The notes beneath the pieces were generated by a model. It was not told the DNA's origin, did not search any database, and was given only the letters and a program-made list of their open reading frames with translations. Shown here in pieces: positions 23,689 to 33,169 of a DNA stretch of 33,924 bases. The stretch comes from Muribaculaceae bacterium. GTDB lineage: Bacteria; Bacteroidota; Bacteroidia; Bacteroidales; Muribaculaceae. The stretch is taken from contig JAFLTN010000017.1 in the NCBI GenBank assembly GCA_022510445.1, forward strand, positions 1-33,924, in the 5' to 3' direction. The stretch's first letter is position 1, and each line of letters opens with the position of its first letter. The translations under genes and the position numbers were made by a program.

Positions 23689-26600
23689 ATGAAGAAGATC
23701 TGTTTTCAATTGAACAGGAAGCTTTGGCTGACCCTCGTGATGCTTTTGGGTCTGACGCTTCCCGGCTTCGCGCAGAAAATCACCGTCCATGGATACATCG
23801 ACGATGATTTGGGCGAACCCTTGATCGGTGCCACTGTAATGGAGAAAGGCACGACAAATGGTACAGCTACCGACATTGACGGTAACTTTACATTGAATGT
23901 AGAACCACAGGCTATACTGGTTGTAAGCTATGTGGGATATGATCCGATGGAAGTGGCCGTAAACGGGCGTACCGACATTAAAATCACAATGCAACAGAAC
24001 GCACAGATGCTTGCCGAGACAGTAGTAATCGGATACGGTTCTGTTAAAAAATCAGATGCAACAGGTTCTGTAGCAGTTGTAAAGCCGGATGAAATCGAAG
24101 CCGGATTGGCAACATCAGTTCAGGATATGCTTGTAGGTCAAACACCTGGTGTGGTAGTAACAACTGCGGGAGGTCCAGAAGGTAGTGCTACAATCCGTAT
24201 CCGTGGAGGATCTTCATTGAATGCTTCAAACGATCCTCTGATTGTAGTAGATGGTGTTCCTTTGAGCAATTCGGGCGTTCAAGGTATGGGCAACTCACTT
24301 TCTATGATCAATCCTGAAAATGTTGAGTCGATGACTATCCTTAAAGATGCCTCTGCTACTGCAATCTATGGTTCTAGAGCATCTAATGGTGTCATTATCA
24401 TCACAACTAAAAAGGGAAAGAGTGGTAAGGCACAGGTGAATTTTGCTGCAAACTTCTATGTGAATACTGATGCAAAGCGCTGGAAAGTATTATCTGGAGA
24501 GGAATTCACAAATGTTGTGAGAAGCCGCTTTGACGAAGGCTCTGATGCATTAGGTCAATTATTTGGTAATAATACTAACTGGCAAGATCAAGTATTGAGA
24601 ACTACTTTTTCAAGTGATTATACTCTGAGTGTAGGAGGAAAGGCCGGTTTCCTGCCTTATCGTGTTTCTGCATCATATACTAATTCAAATGGTATCTTGA
24701 AGACTTCTTCGATGGATCGTCTTACCTTAGGATTTAATTTATCTCCTAAATTTTTTGAGGATCATTTGTCGATTAATGCGAATGCTAATGGCTATTATAT
24801 AAAGAACCACTTTGGTGACTCAGGAGCCGTTTCAGGTGCTTTAAGTTATAATCCCACCGCTCCCGTTTACAATGATCAGCCTATAGTTGGTGGAGACGCA
24901 CCGGGATTTGGGTATCTGTATAATGGATATTTTGAATCTTATTTTAGGAATACTAATCAAGAAACCGGGGTTACTACCGCAAGTGCGAATAGCAATAGTA
25001 CTTATAACCCCTTAGGCCAATTGATGAATAGGAATAACGTAGCAAATGTATGGCGCAGTACAGGTAACATTCAATTTGACTATTCATTCCATTTTTTACC
25101 GGAGTTGCATGCTAATTTGAATTTAGGTTACGATGTGACGAAATCTGATGAAAAATATGACATAGCAGCCAATTCTTTCGAGTCATGGAGAAGTCATGAT
25201 TCTTATGGTGGAGGATATGGTTCAAAAACACATGAATTTACGAGCAATACACTATTAGATTTCTATCTTAATTATAAAAAGGAATGGGAAGAGGCCGCTA
25301 ACCAAATGTTGGATGTTACGGCAGGTTATTCCTGGCAAAGATTCCATCGTGATGGAAGCTATAGTGGTTCTAATGGTAATGGTGGATACCGAATTACTCC
25401 AGGCCTGGCTGCACCGGTTTGGGACGCTGTTCAAAATGGGTGGATTTTGAATTATAATGAATCAACAAAAGACCTTGTAGGTCAAAATTTCCAAGACGAT
25501 GCAGTAAGTGCAGACGGTAACTATCACTGGGCAGAGAGATTGCAGTTATTATCATTCTTTGGACGTGTAAATTATGGGTTACTAGATCGTTACTTGTTGA
25601 CTGTAACAGTGCGTGGGGATGCAACATCTCGTTTCTCAAAGAATAATCGTTGGGGTATCTTCCCGTCAGTTGCTCTTGCTTGGAAAATTAACAACGAACA
25701 TTTTCTGGAAAGAGCATCTGGATGGCTCTCCGATTTAAAACTCCGTCTTGGTTGGGGTCAAACAGGTCAGCAAGATGTTGGTAGCACAATTAACTATATG
25801 GCGCTTTATTCAATTGCTTCTCCAACCTCATGGTATATTGATGGAAGAGATGGTTGGTTTGCTCCTGCTTATCCTCAAGGATATAATCCAAACTTGAAAT
25901 GGGAAACTACCACTACCTACAATGTCGGTTTGGATTTCGGTTTTATGAACAATAGAATTTCAGGTAGCATTGAATGGTATAAGAGAGATACAAAAGATTT
26001 ATTAGCTTTTGTGACGGTACCTGCTGGTATGTCAACCACCAATATGTTAAACCAGAATATAGGTACTCTTGAAAACTATGGAGTTGAATTTAACCTTTCA
26101 GCCACTGCTATTCAAACAGAAGATTTCGTTTGGACTCTCAATTACAATGTGGGATGGAATCATAATGAAATTACAGAGTTAAGCGGTAATAATGCCTATG
26201 TTAAGACTGGTGGAATTTCCGGAGGTAATGGAAATACAGTTCAAGTTCATGCAGTGGGACATCCAGCAAACTCATTCTATTTATATCAACAGGTTTATGA
26301 TCAATATGGTCAGCCGGTGGAAGGTGTTTATGTGGATCAAAATGCTGATGGACAGATTGATGATAATGATCTTGTGATTAATCATTCACCTACTCCTAAG
26401 GTTACAATGACATTCGGATCGAGTTTCCGTTGGAAGAATTGGGACTTGGGTTTCTCTCTGAGAGCCTCCATAGGCAACTATGTATACAACAATGTTCTTT
26501 CTACAAAAGCAACTTATAGTCAAATGTGGATGAACAGTCAATTGGCTAATTTAGTTAAGACAGACTATTATTTCGAGAACACTCAATTGATGAGTGATTA

Positions 26601-26826
26601 TTATCTTAGAAATGCATCCTTCTTGAGATGCGATAATATCACCCTGGGTTATACATGGAATAATCTTTTAAATGATAACCTTAAGATCCGTCTTTTTGGT
26701 GGTGTACAGAATCCTTTTGTCATTTCTAAATACAATGGTATAGATCCTGAGGTATCAGGTGGTATAGACAATAGCGTTTATCCACGTTCTATGACATTCT
26801 CTTTGGGTTTAGTAGCAACATTCTAA
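23689..26826 (+). CDS. SusC/RagA-like TonB-dependent outer-membrane transporter
   Basis: A 1045-residue TonB-dependent porin that would import oligosaccharides across the outer membrane with the SusD-like lid protein. Signal peptide about 1-29 (ends GFAQ). An N-terminal carboxypeptidase-regulatory-like beta domain follows (about 30-105, GEPLIGATVMEKGTTNGTATD), then the SusC-type TonB-box region ETVVIGYG (110-117), the plug domain (about 118-235, with GQTPGVVV, IRIRGGSSLNASNDPL and the SRASNGVIIITTKKG end) and a 22-strand barrel closing with the C-terminal Phe. The length is normal. Composition is more AT-rich from about 24200 onward than in the genes upstream. It is the first gene of the locus, and the SusD-like gene starts 26 bp after it. 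Confidence 0.95.
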   Translation: MKKICFQLNRKLWLTLVMLLGLTLPGFAQKITVHGYIDDDLGEPLIGATVMEKGTTNGTATDIDGNFTLNVEPQAILVVSYVGYDPMEVAVNGRTDIKITMQQNAQMLAETVVIGYGSVKKSDATGSVAVVKPDEIEAGLATSVQDMLVGQTPGVVVTTAGGPEGSATIRIRGGSSLNASNDPLIVVDGVPLSNSGVQGMGNSLSMINPENVESMTILKDASATAIYGSRASNGVIIITTKKGKSGKAQVNFAANFYVNTDAKRWKVLSGEEFTNVVRSRFDEGSDALGQLFGNNTNWQDQVLRTTFSSDYTLSVGGKAGFLPYRVSASYTNSNGILKTSSMDRLTLGFNLSPKFFEDHLSINANANGYYIKNHFGDSGAVSGALSYNPTAPVYNDQPIVGGDAPGFGYLYNGYFESYFRNTNQETGVTTASANSNSTYNPLGQLMNRNNVANVWRSTGNIQFDYSFHFLPELHANLNLGYDVTKSDEKYDIAANSFESWRSHDSYGGGYGSKTHEFTSNTLLDFYLNYKKEWEEAANQMLDVTAGYSWQRFHRDGSYSGSNGNGGYRITPGLAAPVWDAVQNGWILNYNESTKDLVGQNFQDDAVSADGNYHWAERLQLLSFFGRVNYGLLDRYLLTVTVRGDATSRFSKNNRWGIFPSVALAWKINNEHFLERASGWLSDLKLRLGWGQTGQQDVGSTINYMALYSIASPTSWYIDGRDGWFAPAYPQGYNPNLKWETTTTYNVGLDFGFMNNRISGSIEWYKRDTKDLLAFVTVPAGMSTTNMLNQNIGTLENYGVEFNLSATAIQTEDFVWTLNYNVGWNHNEITELSGNNAYVKTGGISGGNGNTVQVHAVGHPANSFYLYQQVYDQYGQPVEGVYVDQNADGQIDDNDLVINHSPTPKVTMTFGSSFRWKNWDLGFSLRASIGNYVYNNVLSTKATYSQMWMNSQLANLVKTDYYFENTQLMSDYYLRNASFLRCDNITLGYTWNNLLNDNLKIRLFGGVQNPFVISKYNGIDPEVSGGIDNSVYPRSMTFSLGLVATF

Positions 26827-26852
26827 AACTAAAAGTTAAAGAAGTATATACT

Positions 26853-28547
26853 ATGAAATTAAATAAAATTCTGATTTTTGGAACAATTGCTCTTGGTTTA
26901 GGCGCCACATCATGTGTTGGTGATCTTAATCTAGACCCCATTGATCCCAATCTTTACACTGATACAGAATCTCCAGACTTCTATAAGCAAGCACTTGGAG
27001 AGTGTTACTCCATAATGGCCGTTTCGGGTCAGCAAGGTCCTGGCTCTTCTATCATTTCTGGTCTTGATAACGGTAGAGGCCAATATACCCGTGCCATATT
27101 CATGATGAATGAATTTACAACTGATGAATGTCTTTGGGTATGGAAAGATGATGGAATTTATGATTTGGTAACTTGTACATTTGGTGCTTCAAATGGTAAT
27201 ATCTATGGTACATATGGTCGTTTATACGCACATATCGCAGTATGTAACCAATTCATCAATTCTATCTCTGAGGATACACCAGATGCAGAAATGCTTGAAA
27301 TGCGAAATGAAGCACGTGCGCTGAGGGCTATGAGTTATTACTGGGCTCTTGATATTTTTGGGAATCCTTCCTTTACGTTAGATAGTCCTGATGGTATTAA
27401 TGAACCAGGACAAATTAAACGTAATGACCTCTATAAATGGTTAGAGGAAGAGTTGATATTTCTTGTGGATGAAAGTAATCTTTCCTCATCCCCATTATAC
27501 GGACGAGTAGGGAAAGACGGTGCTGAAGCTCTTTTGGCTCGCCTCTATCTCAACGCAGGAGTTTACACAGGTACACCTCAATGGTCTAAATGCGCGGAAA
27601 GATGCCAGAACATAATAGAACGTCATGAGGGTCAGAGTGTTTATGGAGGTCTTACAGAAAGCTACTTGGCTCTATTTGCAAAGAACAATTCGCAATATAT
27701 GCCTGGTGGAGGTGGTAATGTAAACGAAATTCTTTGGGGTATCGCTTACGATTCTCAATATACTCAAACTTATGGTGGTACCACTTTCTTAGTTGCATCA
27801 GAAGTTAGTGCTAATCTTGGTATGGATTATAGACGTTATGGCGTTTCAAGTCCATGGACTTGCCTTAAGGCTCGTCAAAACCTTTCGGAGCTGTTTGCCC
27901 CATGGAATAGTAAATCGGGTAATGTGCCTAATGGTCAAGGTTCTTTATATTCTGATGATGCCAGAGCATCTCAATGGATTGCAGGAAACGTTAATTTTGT
28001 AGATAACGGTCAGGAATCTTCCCAAGAAGTCACTATACAAAATACTGAAATTGGTGAGTGGTCAAATGGTTATACAGTTATTAAATGGACTAATATTGAT
28101 GCCAATGAAGATGGCAGCCTCAATTTTTTGACAGATCCAGATAAGGCTACTGAATTTGTTAGCACTGACCTTGCATTGATTAGGCTAGCTGATGTATATT
28201 TGATGTACGTAGAGTGTTATGTAAGAGAAAAGGCTTCTGCTTTACCCACTAATGCTTTAAAATATATGAATTACGTAAGGAACAGAGCTAAAATCGAACC
28301 TTATACTTCCATTAATCAAATTGACTTACCAGAAGTCATAAATGAAAGAGGACGTGAACTTTATTGGGAAATGACTCGACGTTCAGACCTTATCAGATTT
28401 GATATGTACACAGGTAATTCTTATTTATGGTCGTGGAAAGGCAATGTATTGGAAGGCACTGGCATAGCAGATCGTTATAAACTGATGCCAATACCAACAA
28501 ATATTATTGCTGCTCAACCATCTTTTAATCAAAATCCCGGTTGGTAA
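26853..28547 (+). CDS. SusD/RagB-like glycan-binding surface lipoprotein
   Basis: A 564-residue surface lipoprotein with lipobox LGATSC (Cys21). The helical TPR-rich SusD fold is recognisable from the EARALRAMSYYWALDIFGNPSFT segment (about 152-174), the ALLARLYLNAGVYTGTPQW segment (about 228-246) and the C-terminal NERGRELYWEMTRRSDLIRF block (about 499-518). It would cap the SusC-like barrel and bind glycan. The ligand is not readable from the sequence. It lies between susC-like and susE-like genes with short spacers of 26 and 19 bp, all one operon. Confidence 0.95.
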   Translation: MKLNKILIFGTIALGLGATSCVGDLNLDPIDPNLYTDTESPDFYKQALGECYSIMAVSGQQGPGSSIISGLDNGRGQYTRAIFMMNEFTTDECLWVWKDDGIYDLVTCTFGASNGNIYGTYGRLYAHIAVCNQFINSISEDTPDAEMLEMRNEARALRAMSYYWALDIFGNPSFTLDSPDGINEPGQIKRNDLYKWLEEELIFLVDESNLSSSPLYGRVGKDGAEALLARLYLNAGVYTGTPQWSKCAERCQNIIERHEGQSVYGGLTESYLALFAKNNSQYMPGGGGNVNEILWGIAYDSQYTQTYGGTTFLVASEVSANLGMDYRRYGVSSPWTCLKARQNLSELFAPWNSKSGNVPNGQGSLYSDDARASQWIAGNVNFVDNGQESSQEVTIQNTEIGEWSNGYTVIKWTNIDANEDGSLNFLTDPDKATEFVSTDLALIRLADVYLMYVECYVREKASALPTNALKYMNYVRNRAKIEPYTSINQIDLPEVINERGRELYWEMTRRSDLIRFDMYTGNSYLWSWKGNVLEGTGIADRYKLMPIPTNIIAAQPSFNQNPGW

Positions 28548-28566
28548 TCTTTAAAATTTAAAATTC

Positions 28567-29496
28567 ATGAAAAAGGATATATTATTCATTTCTGCAATTT
28601 TTGCCTCTTTGTTGTTATTTAGCTGCAATGAGACAAAAGATGACAATCCGGTATTAAATATAAATCCGGACTCGGAAACTTCTCTTTATCAGGATTTTCT
28701 AAATAAACCCGAAATGGCTAACCAAATGATAGAGCTTACTCAGGATAATGCCGAGGGATATCTTCATTTAACTTGTTCTCAGCCAGATTATGGTTTTGCC
28801 GCTGTTGCAAGCTATAGTGTAGAATTATCGTATTCATCAGATTTCTCTACTCCTGTGGCACCTGAAGCTCCAGCAGCAGTAACGTTAAAAAGTCAGTTTA
28901 CAAACTGTGCTGAAATTAATCCAAACAACGATGATGTTGCAAACGCTATTTGTAAGATGCTTGGATTAACGATGGACTCAACATTCCCTGTTATGTATGA
29001 TGGTCCTCTTTATGTTCGACTAATTTCTAATATATACAATATGGAAGGTATCCTCGTGGAAGGTACAACTTACACATCCAACGTAGAATCTTTCTATAGG
29101 GTTTCAGTGGGTTATATGGCGGCATCTATCCCCGACATTCCTGTAAATATATACCTTCCCGGTGGTATGAATGAATGGAAATTTGATGATGAAAAATGGC
29201 AGTTCTTCTCAACCGATGAAAAAGGTGTATATACATTGAAAGAGAAAGTCTCTATATCTGGTGGCACAGAATTTAAAGTAGCAGACCCAAGTTGGGGTAC
29301 CGTTAATGAAGGTTCTAATGGTGCGGCATTTAAAGTTGGCACTCCTTATAAAATGGCACATGGCGGAGGTAATTTGAGCATAGGAGACGATTTCTATGGA
29401 ACTGTTACCTTTGATTGTGGTGTTACATTGCCTCAACAAGGTGTTGGCGATATCCCGGAGGGTCTAACGTTCACCTTAACCTTCACTCAAGATTAG
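28567..29496 (+). CDS. SusE-like surface lipoprotein
   Basis: A 309-residue lipoprotein with lipobox LLFSC (Cys20). The N-terminal part (about 25-185) resembles the SusE immunoglobulin-like region (NPVLNINPDSETSLYQ followed by strand-rich sequence such as GPLYVRLISN). A carbohydrate-binding-like module follows (about 190-285), with GGMNEWKF (199-206) and EFKVADPSWG (235-244). In the starch system SusE binds starch on the cell surface through such modules. Only one module is present here, while classic SusE has two, so this is a shorter form. A 32-bp gap leads to the SusF-like gene. Confidence 0.82.
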   Translation: MKKDILFISAIFASLLLFSCNETKDDNPVLNINPDSETSLYQDFLNKPEMANQMIELTQDNAEGYLHLTCSQPDYGFAAVASYSVELSYSSDFSTPVAPEAPAAVTLKSQFTNCAEINPNNDDVANAICKMLGLTMDSTFPVMYDGPLYVRLISNIYNMEGILVEGTTYTSNVESFYRVSVGYMAASIPDIPVNIYLPGGMNEWKFDDEKWQFFSTDEKGVYTLKEKVSISGGTEFKVADPSWGTVNEGSNGAAFKVGTPYKMAHGGGNLSIGDDFYGTVTFDCGVTLPQQGVGDIPEGLTFTLTFTQD

Positions 29497-29528
29497 GTCT
29501 AATAATTATTTAATGATTTGATAAAACA

Positions 29529-31136
29529 ATGAAAAAGATATATTTTCTTTTGATTGGCTGTATGGGATTAGCACTTGCCGGTTGTGATGATGCTCCGGCT
29601 CCTGCTAAGCCACAGACCAATCCTCAAGGTCCGGTGCTTGAATCATTAACAGCAAATGTTATTGAAAGCAGCTATCTGACTTCGGGCGAAGTAATAAACA
29701 TACAGGATTTGAAGGATAGTAATGTTGATGTTATTCCATTATTGAATACATCTGTTGAAGCTAAACAATTTCCTGAAGGAGTTTCTTTGGAGGCTGTTTG
29801 TGAATTATCAAAAGAGAAAGATCCCTTTATGTCTGAATATTCTATTACAATTCCTATAGAAACCACATTAACTAAAGCAGAGACTTTAAATGGTACTGTA
29901 TATGTTAGTGTTAACGATTTGGAAATCGCTTGCGAAACTTTATTCGGACTTGCTCCAAAGACAGTTACTTTATATTATAAAATACCCCTTTCTTTAAAAG
30001 TAGGGGGAACGAACTATAGGTTAGAAGGATATGATAAATATTATTCCCAAGGATCTTTGGATATTGCCTATAATCCCGAAGTATCAATCCAATCAACTTA
30101 TTATTTGATAGGAGATGTGACCGGTTGGGCAGATAATGGACCTGATGCTATTAAACCATATAAATTCTTCAATAGAAGTGAAGATGTCTATGCGAATCCG
30201 GTATTCACGCTCTATCTTGATGTAAATGACAATTCCTATTGGAAGATTATTCCAGAAAGTACTTTTGAAGACTTTGAGAATATATGGGAAGGATTAATTT
30301 ATGGGCCGGTAAATAATGGTTCCACAGATATGACAGGTACTCTAACAAGCGATAATGCTGGAGCGGGATGTATTGTGGATGCAGGCCGTTATTTGTTCAC
30401 TATCAATATGCTTGAACAGACCTATTCTATTACTCCGATTGGTGATTGGATGTATTATGGTATATATGTTCGTGGTGCAGAAAATGAATGGGGTTATCCG
30501 GCAATAGATGGATTTTTCAGTTCTGCAACACCAGGCAATTTGGTAGATCCGTCTATTTATCTGCCGTCAGGCTGTGAGTTTAAGATTGCTGATGCAAACT
30601 GGAATCCTATAAATTTAGGCCTTGGAAGCGCAGGAAGTGTTTCTTTCAACACCCCCATAACTCTTTCTAATAATGGAGCAAACTTAAAGGTTGACTCTGA
30701 ATTTGTTGGATACGCTGTTATAGTAAATTCTGATAACGAATGGTCTTTGACTCTGAAGCCTTATGCTGAGTCGTCTAAGAATATAGGCGAAGCATCCGGA
30801 ATTTATGTCAAAGGAGGCATGAATAGTTGGGATAATGACTCTAACTGGGAATTTAAGACAACTGAATACGAAGGAGTTTATGAACTTGCCAACGTTAAAG
30901 TCGATGCCGGTGTAGAGTTTAAAGTTGCCGATGCTGGATGGACTGAAATTAACTTAGGTCAAGGAAGTGAACCAATGGCATTAAATGTAGCATTCCCATT
31001 ATATGGAGGAGGAAATTCCGGAAATATAGTTTTAAATGAGTCTTTCTCTGGTACCATTGCTCTTATTTATTTAGAGGAATATGATCAGTATTTCTTATAT
31101 TTCTTGACTCCCGATGCTATTATAGTACCAAATTAA
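29529..31136 (+). CDS. SusF-like surface lipoprotein with three binding modules
   Basis: A 535-residue lipoprotein with lipobox LALAGC (Cys19). After an N-terminal strand-rich region (about 25-185) come three repeats of the SusF/SusE type: about 190-300 (YYLIGDVTGWAD), about 308-410 (GIYVRGAENEWG, EFKIADANW) and about 424-530 (GIYVKGGMNSWD, EFKVADAGW). The third is the closest match to the only module of the SusE-like neighbour. Aromatic residues in these motifs are the likely sugar-stacking positions. It is the last gene of the Sus-like operon in this window; a strong terminator follows about 60 bp later and then an IS66 element. No amylase or other hydrolase gene is present. Confidence 0.85.
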   Translation: MKKIYFLLIGCMGLALAGCDDAPAPAKPQTNPQGPVLESLTANVIESSYLTSGEVINIQDLKDSNVDVIPLLNTSVEAKQFPEGVSLEAVCELSKEKDPFMSEYSITIPIETTLTKAETLNGTVYVSVNDLEIACETLFGLAPKTVTLYYKIPLSLKVGGTNYRLEGYDKYYSQGSLDIAYNPEVSIQSTYYLIGDVTGWADNGPDAIKPYKFFNRSEDVYANPVFTLYLDVNDNSYWKIIPESTFEDFENIWEGLIYGPVNNGSTDMTGTLTSDNAGAGCIVDAGRYLFTINMLEQTYSITPIGDWMYYGIYVRGAENEWGYPAIDGFFSSATPGNLVDPSIYLPSGCEFKIADANWNPINLGLGSAGSVSFNTPITLSNNGANLKVDSEFVGYAVIVNSDNEWSLTLKPYAESSKNIGEASGIYVKGGMNSWDNDSNWEFKTTEYEGVYELANVKVDAGVEFKVADAGWTEINLGQGSEPMALNVAFPLYGGGNSGNIVLNESFSGTIALIYLEEYDQYFLYFLTPDAIIVPN

Positions 31137-31194
31137 TATTATTAATCTGATATTTAGATGGTGCATCAACATAAAAGATGGGCACTGTAATATG

Positions 31195-31245
31195 AAAAAG
31201 ATGCCGTCGAAGAATCGCAAGTCTTTCAGACGGCATTCTTTTTAT
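31195..31245 (+). terminator. Strong terminator after the Sus-like operon
   Basis: ATGCCGTC (31201-31208) pairs with GACGGCAT (31229-31236); flanking AAAAAG and CTTTTT lengthen the stem, and a T tract follows. It ends the susF-like transcript. Confidence 0.8.
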
Positions 31246-31359
31246 TAATTTAACGTGAGTTCGATATAAGAAGGCAATAATTATATAAGGATAAATGTAA
31301 GCATTAACTGAAATACACCTTTTGGAGGATTTCAAAGATTTGTACTTTTGTAGATTTAT

Positions 31360-31397
31360 AAAGACCGGTTCCACTGTAACAGAAGAATCGGTCTTTA
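31360..31397. terminator. Hairpin downstream of the IS66 transposase
   Basis: AAAGACCG (31360-31367) pairs exactly with CGGTCTTT (31389-31396). It may end the transposase transcript on the minus strand, or shield the element from outside transcription on the plus strand. No strong T tract follows on the minus strand. Confidence 0.45.
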
Positions 31398-31423
31398 GTA
31401 ATTTTTGTAGTACGGAGATCACA

Positions 31424-33022
31424 TCATTTAGCCATTTCCCGGACTTTATTCATTTTAGCCTCCGGATGGTCTTTGATCCAGCGGTGAGGAAGCAGCGTAG
31501 CCAGTTCCAGTGATGTTGCCTTTTCATAATAAGGCATATTTGTTATGACATCGTTGAGATAAACCCTGGGATTGATATCGTGGTTGCGGCAGGTGGCCAA
31601 CAGTGACTGTACCACACACATATCCTCGGCAGCCTTGTGATTTCCACAGAAAAGATAGTTCTTCCTGCCAAGCGTGATCGGGCGGATTTCATTCTCGGCC
31701 AGATTGTTGTCCAGCCTTATCCTGCCGTCTTCGAGATAGCGCATCATGTTTGTCCACCGGTTATAGGTGTAGGTCACCGCTTTCCCGATAAGGCTTTCAG
31801 GGCTGTATTTTATGCCCTTGCTCTCTATCCATTCCTTGATTTCATCCATAACCGGTCTGGACTTGAGCTGTCTGTAATCTTTGCGTTGTCCGAGGCTCAT
31901 GCCCTGGGTATCACATTCATGCTCGATGTGATAAAGCTCCCGTATCTTTGCCTTGATCCACGATACGGCCTTGGGATCCTGACTCATGGCCTTGTCCCAC
32001 TCTCGGGAGATATGCTGCATGCAATGTACAAGTCGCACTTGTGAGCATGGCCCATAGGCCGCAGTGTAGGCGCTGTATCCGTCACATTGCAGGTATCCCT
32101 TGAAGTTATATCTGTCGGTCAGATTCTTGATTACTTTTGAGGCTCTTGATCCTTTGTTATAGAAGAAAACTACAAGTTTCTCCATCACTGAGCGTGCCAT
32201 CCACAGATACTCCTTGTCGGCCTGATGCCTTTCATTGTTAATTACCGGAACCGTGGTCTCGTCGGCCTGTATGTAGTCGCTTGCCATCACCTCAGCCTTG
32301 AGCGCCTCATAAAGCGGTCTGAGAAGTTCCATTGTCCTGCGGAACCATCCGGTCATCGTGGCCTCCTTTATACCTTCCATGCCCAGATGGGCGTACTGCT
32401 TTATCTGACGGTAAAAAGGCATGTGATACTCATATTTCTGCAACACGACCTCGGTAAGAAGTGTGGCGCCGGCAACACCTTTGTTTATCGGCAGCAGAGG
32501 CATCCGGGCGATGATCACACCCTGGCCTCTCTCGACAGGCTCGGTCGGGTCGATAAGACCATACTTGGGCCGCACTATGGCTCTGCGGAACAGCATCCCC
32601 GGCTGGAACTCCACCGTATAGGAGGTCTCCTCTCCAATCTTTCGGTAACGGTTAAAATCAATATCCTTGGGTTCGATAGTGTCAATGACCAGAACCGGAA
32701 GATTCTCCCAGTTTTCCCTCTTACGAGAGGTTGGCTTGCGCTTGTGGCCATCGACCCCAACCTCCGCCTCCGCCTTGCTTGCAGGCTCTTGGGGATGCGG
32801 TGTGTTTTCTTCAAAATCTTCCTCGCTGAACAGTCCCGGCTGATCACTGCCCGGTATGAACCTCTCGCTCTTGCTCCCAAACAGCTGACGGTTCAGCCAG
32901 GCTATCTGGGCCGTGAGTTTCTTTATCTCCGATGACTGCTCCTCGATCTGACGTGATTGGGTCTCGACAAGTTTTGTCAAGCTTTCCACAGTGGCCGTCA
33001 ATGTCTGTTCAAGTGGTGTCAT
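31424..33022 (-). CDS. tnpC: IS66-family transposase TnpC
   Basis: A 532-residue DDE transposase. The N-terminal coiled-coil region (about 5-45, with TLTATVESLTKLVETQS) is followed by the GSKSERF block typical of IS66 (49-55). The catalytic residues are D254 in YIQADETTVPV, D314 in YLQCDGYSAY and E443 in DNNLAENEIRP, each in the IS66 motif context. The last 70 residues hold the IS66 C-terminal element (GRKNYLFCGNHKAAEDM). Length is normal and no stop or frameshift is seen, so it may be active in itself. It is separated from tnpB by 147 bp. Confidence 0.95.
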   Translation of the reverse strand: MTPLEQTLTATVESLTKLVETQSRQIEEQSSEIKKLTAQIAWLNRQLFGSKSERFIPGSDQPGLFSEEDFEENTPHPQEPASKAEAEVGVDGHKRKPTSRKRENWENLPVLVIDTIEPKDIDFNRYRKIGEETSYTVEFQPGMLFRRAIVRPKYGLIDPTEPVERGQGVIIARMPLLPINKGVAGATLLTEVVLQKYEYHMPFYRQIKQYAHLGMEGIKEATMTGWFRRTMELLRPLYEALKAEVMASDYIQADETTVPVINNERHQADKEYLWMARSVMEKLVVFFYNKGSRASKVIKNLTDRYNFKGYLQCDGYSAYTAAYGPCSQVRLVHCMQHISREWDKAMSQDPKAVSWIKAKIRELYHIEHECDTQGMSLGQRKDYRQLKSRPVMDEIKEWIESKGIKYSPESLIGKAVTYTYNRWTNMMRYLEDGRIRLDNNLAENEIRPITLGRKNYLFCGNHKAAEDMCVVQSLLATCRNHDINPRVYLNDVITNMPYYEKATSLELATLLPHRWIKDHPEAKMNKVREMAK

Positions 33023-33169
33023 CAGATGCCGTCTTTTATATACTCAAAGATACATAAAATCCTTTGTCCATGCAAGTTTTGGAACATTAAAAAACTCCCT
33101 TTTTGATAGAAAAAACATATAAAATCATTTGAAAAAATTAAAGAAAAAGAGGAAGAAAATCTCTCCCTC

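Larger units (their letters stand above)
31137..31423. other. Junction between the Sus-like locus and the IS66 element
   Basis: No gene is seen in these 287 bases. They hold the terminator at 31195-31245, a hairpin at 31360-31397, and somewhere in between the left end of the IS66 element. A candidate end at 31191 (GTAATATGAAA) resembles the last bases of the window read in reverse (GTAAATATGAAA). Confidence 0.5.

Noticed and set aside
31322..31513. Small plus-strand frame at the IS66 junction
   Set aside because: It runs into the antisense of tnpC and through a hairpin, and has no recognisable motif.
32225..32935. 236-residue plus-strand frame opposite tnpC
   Set aside because: It is a shadow of the IS66 transposase, whose DDE motifs are complete on the other strand.
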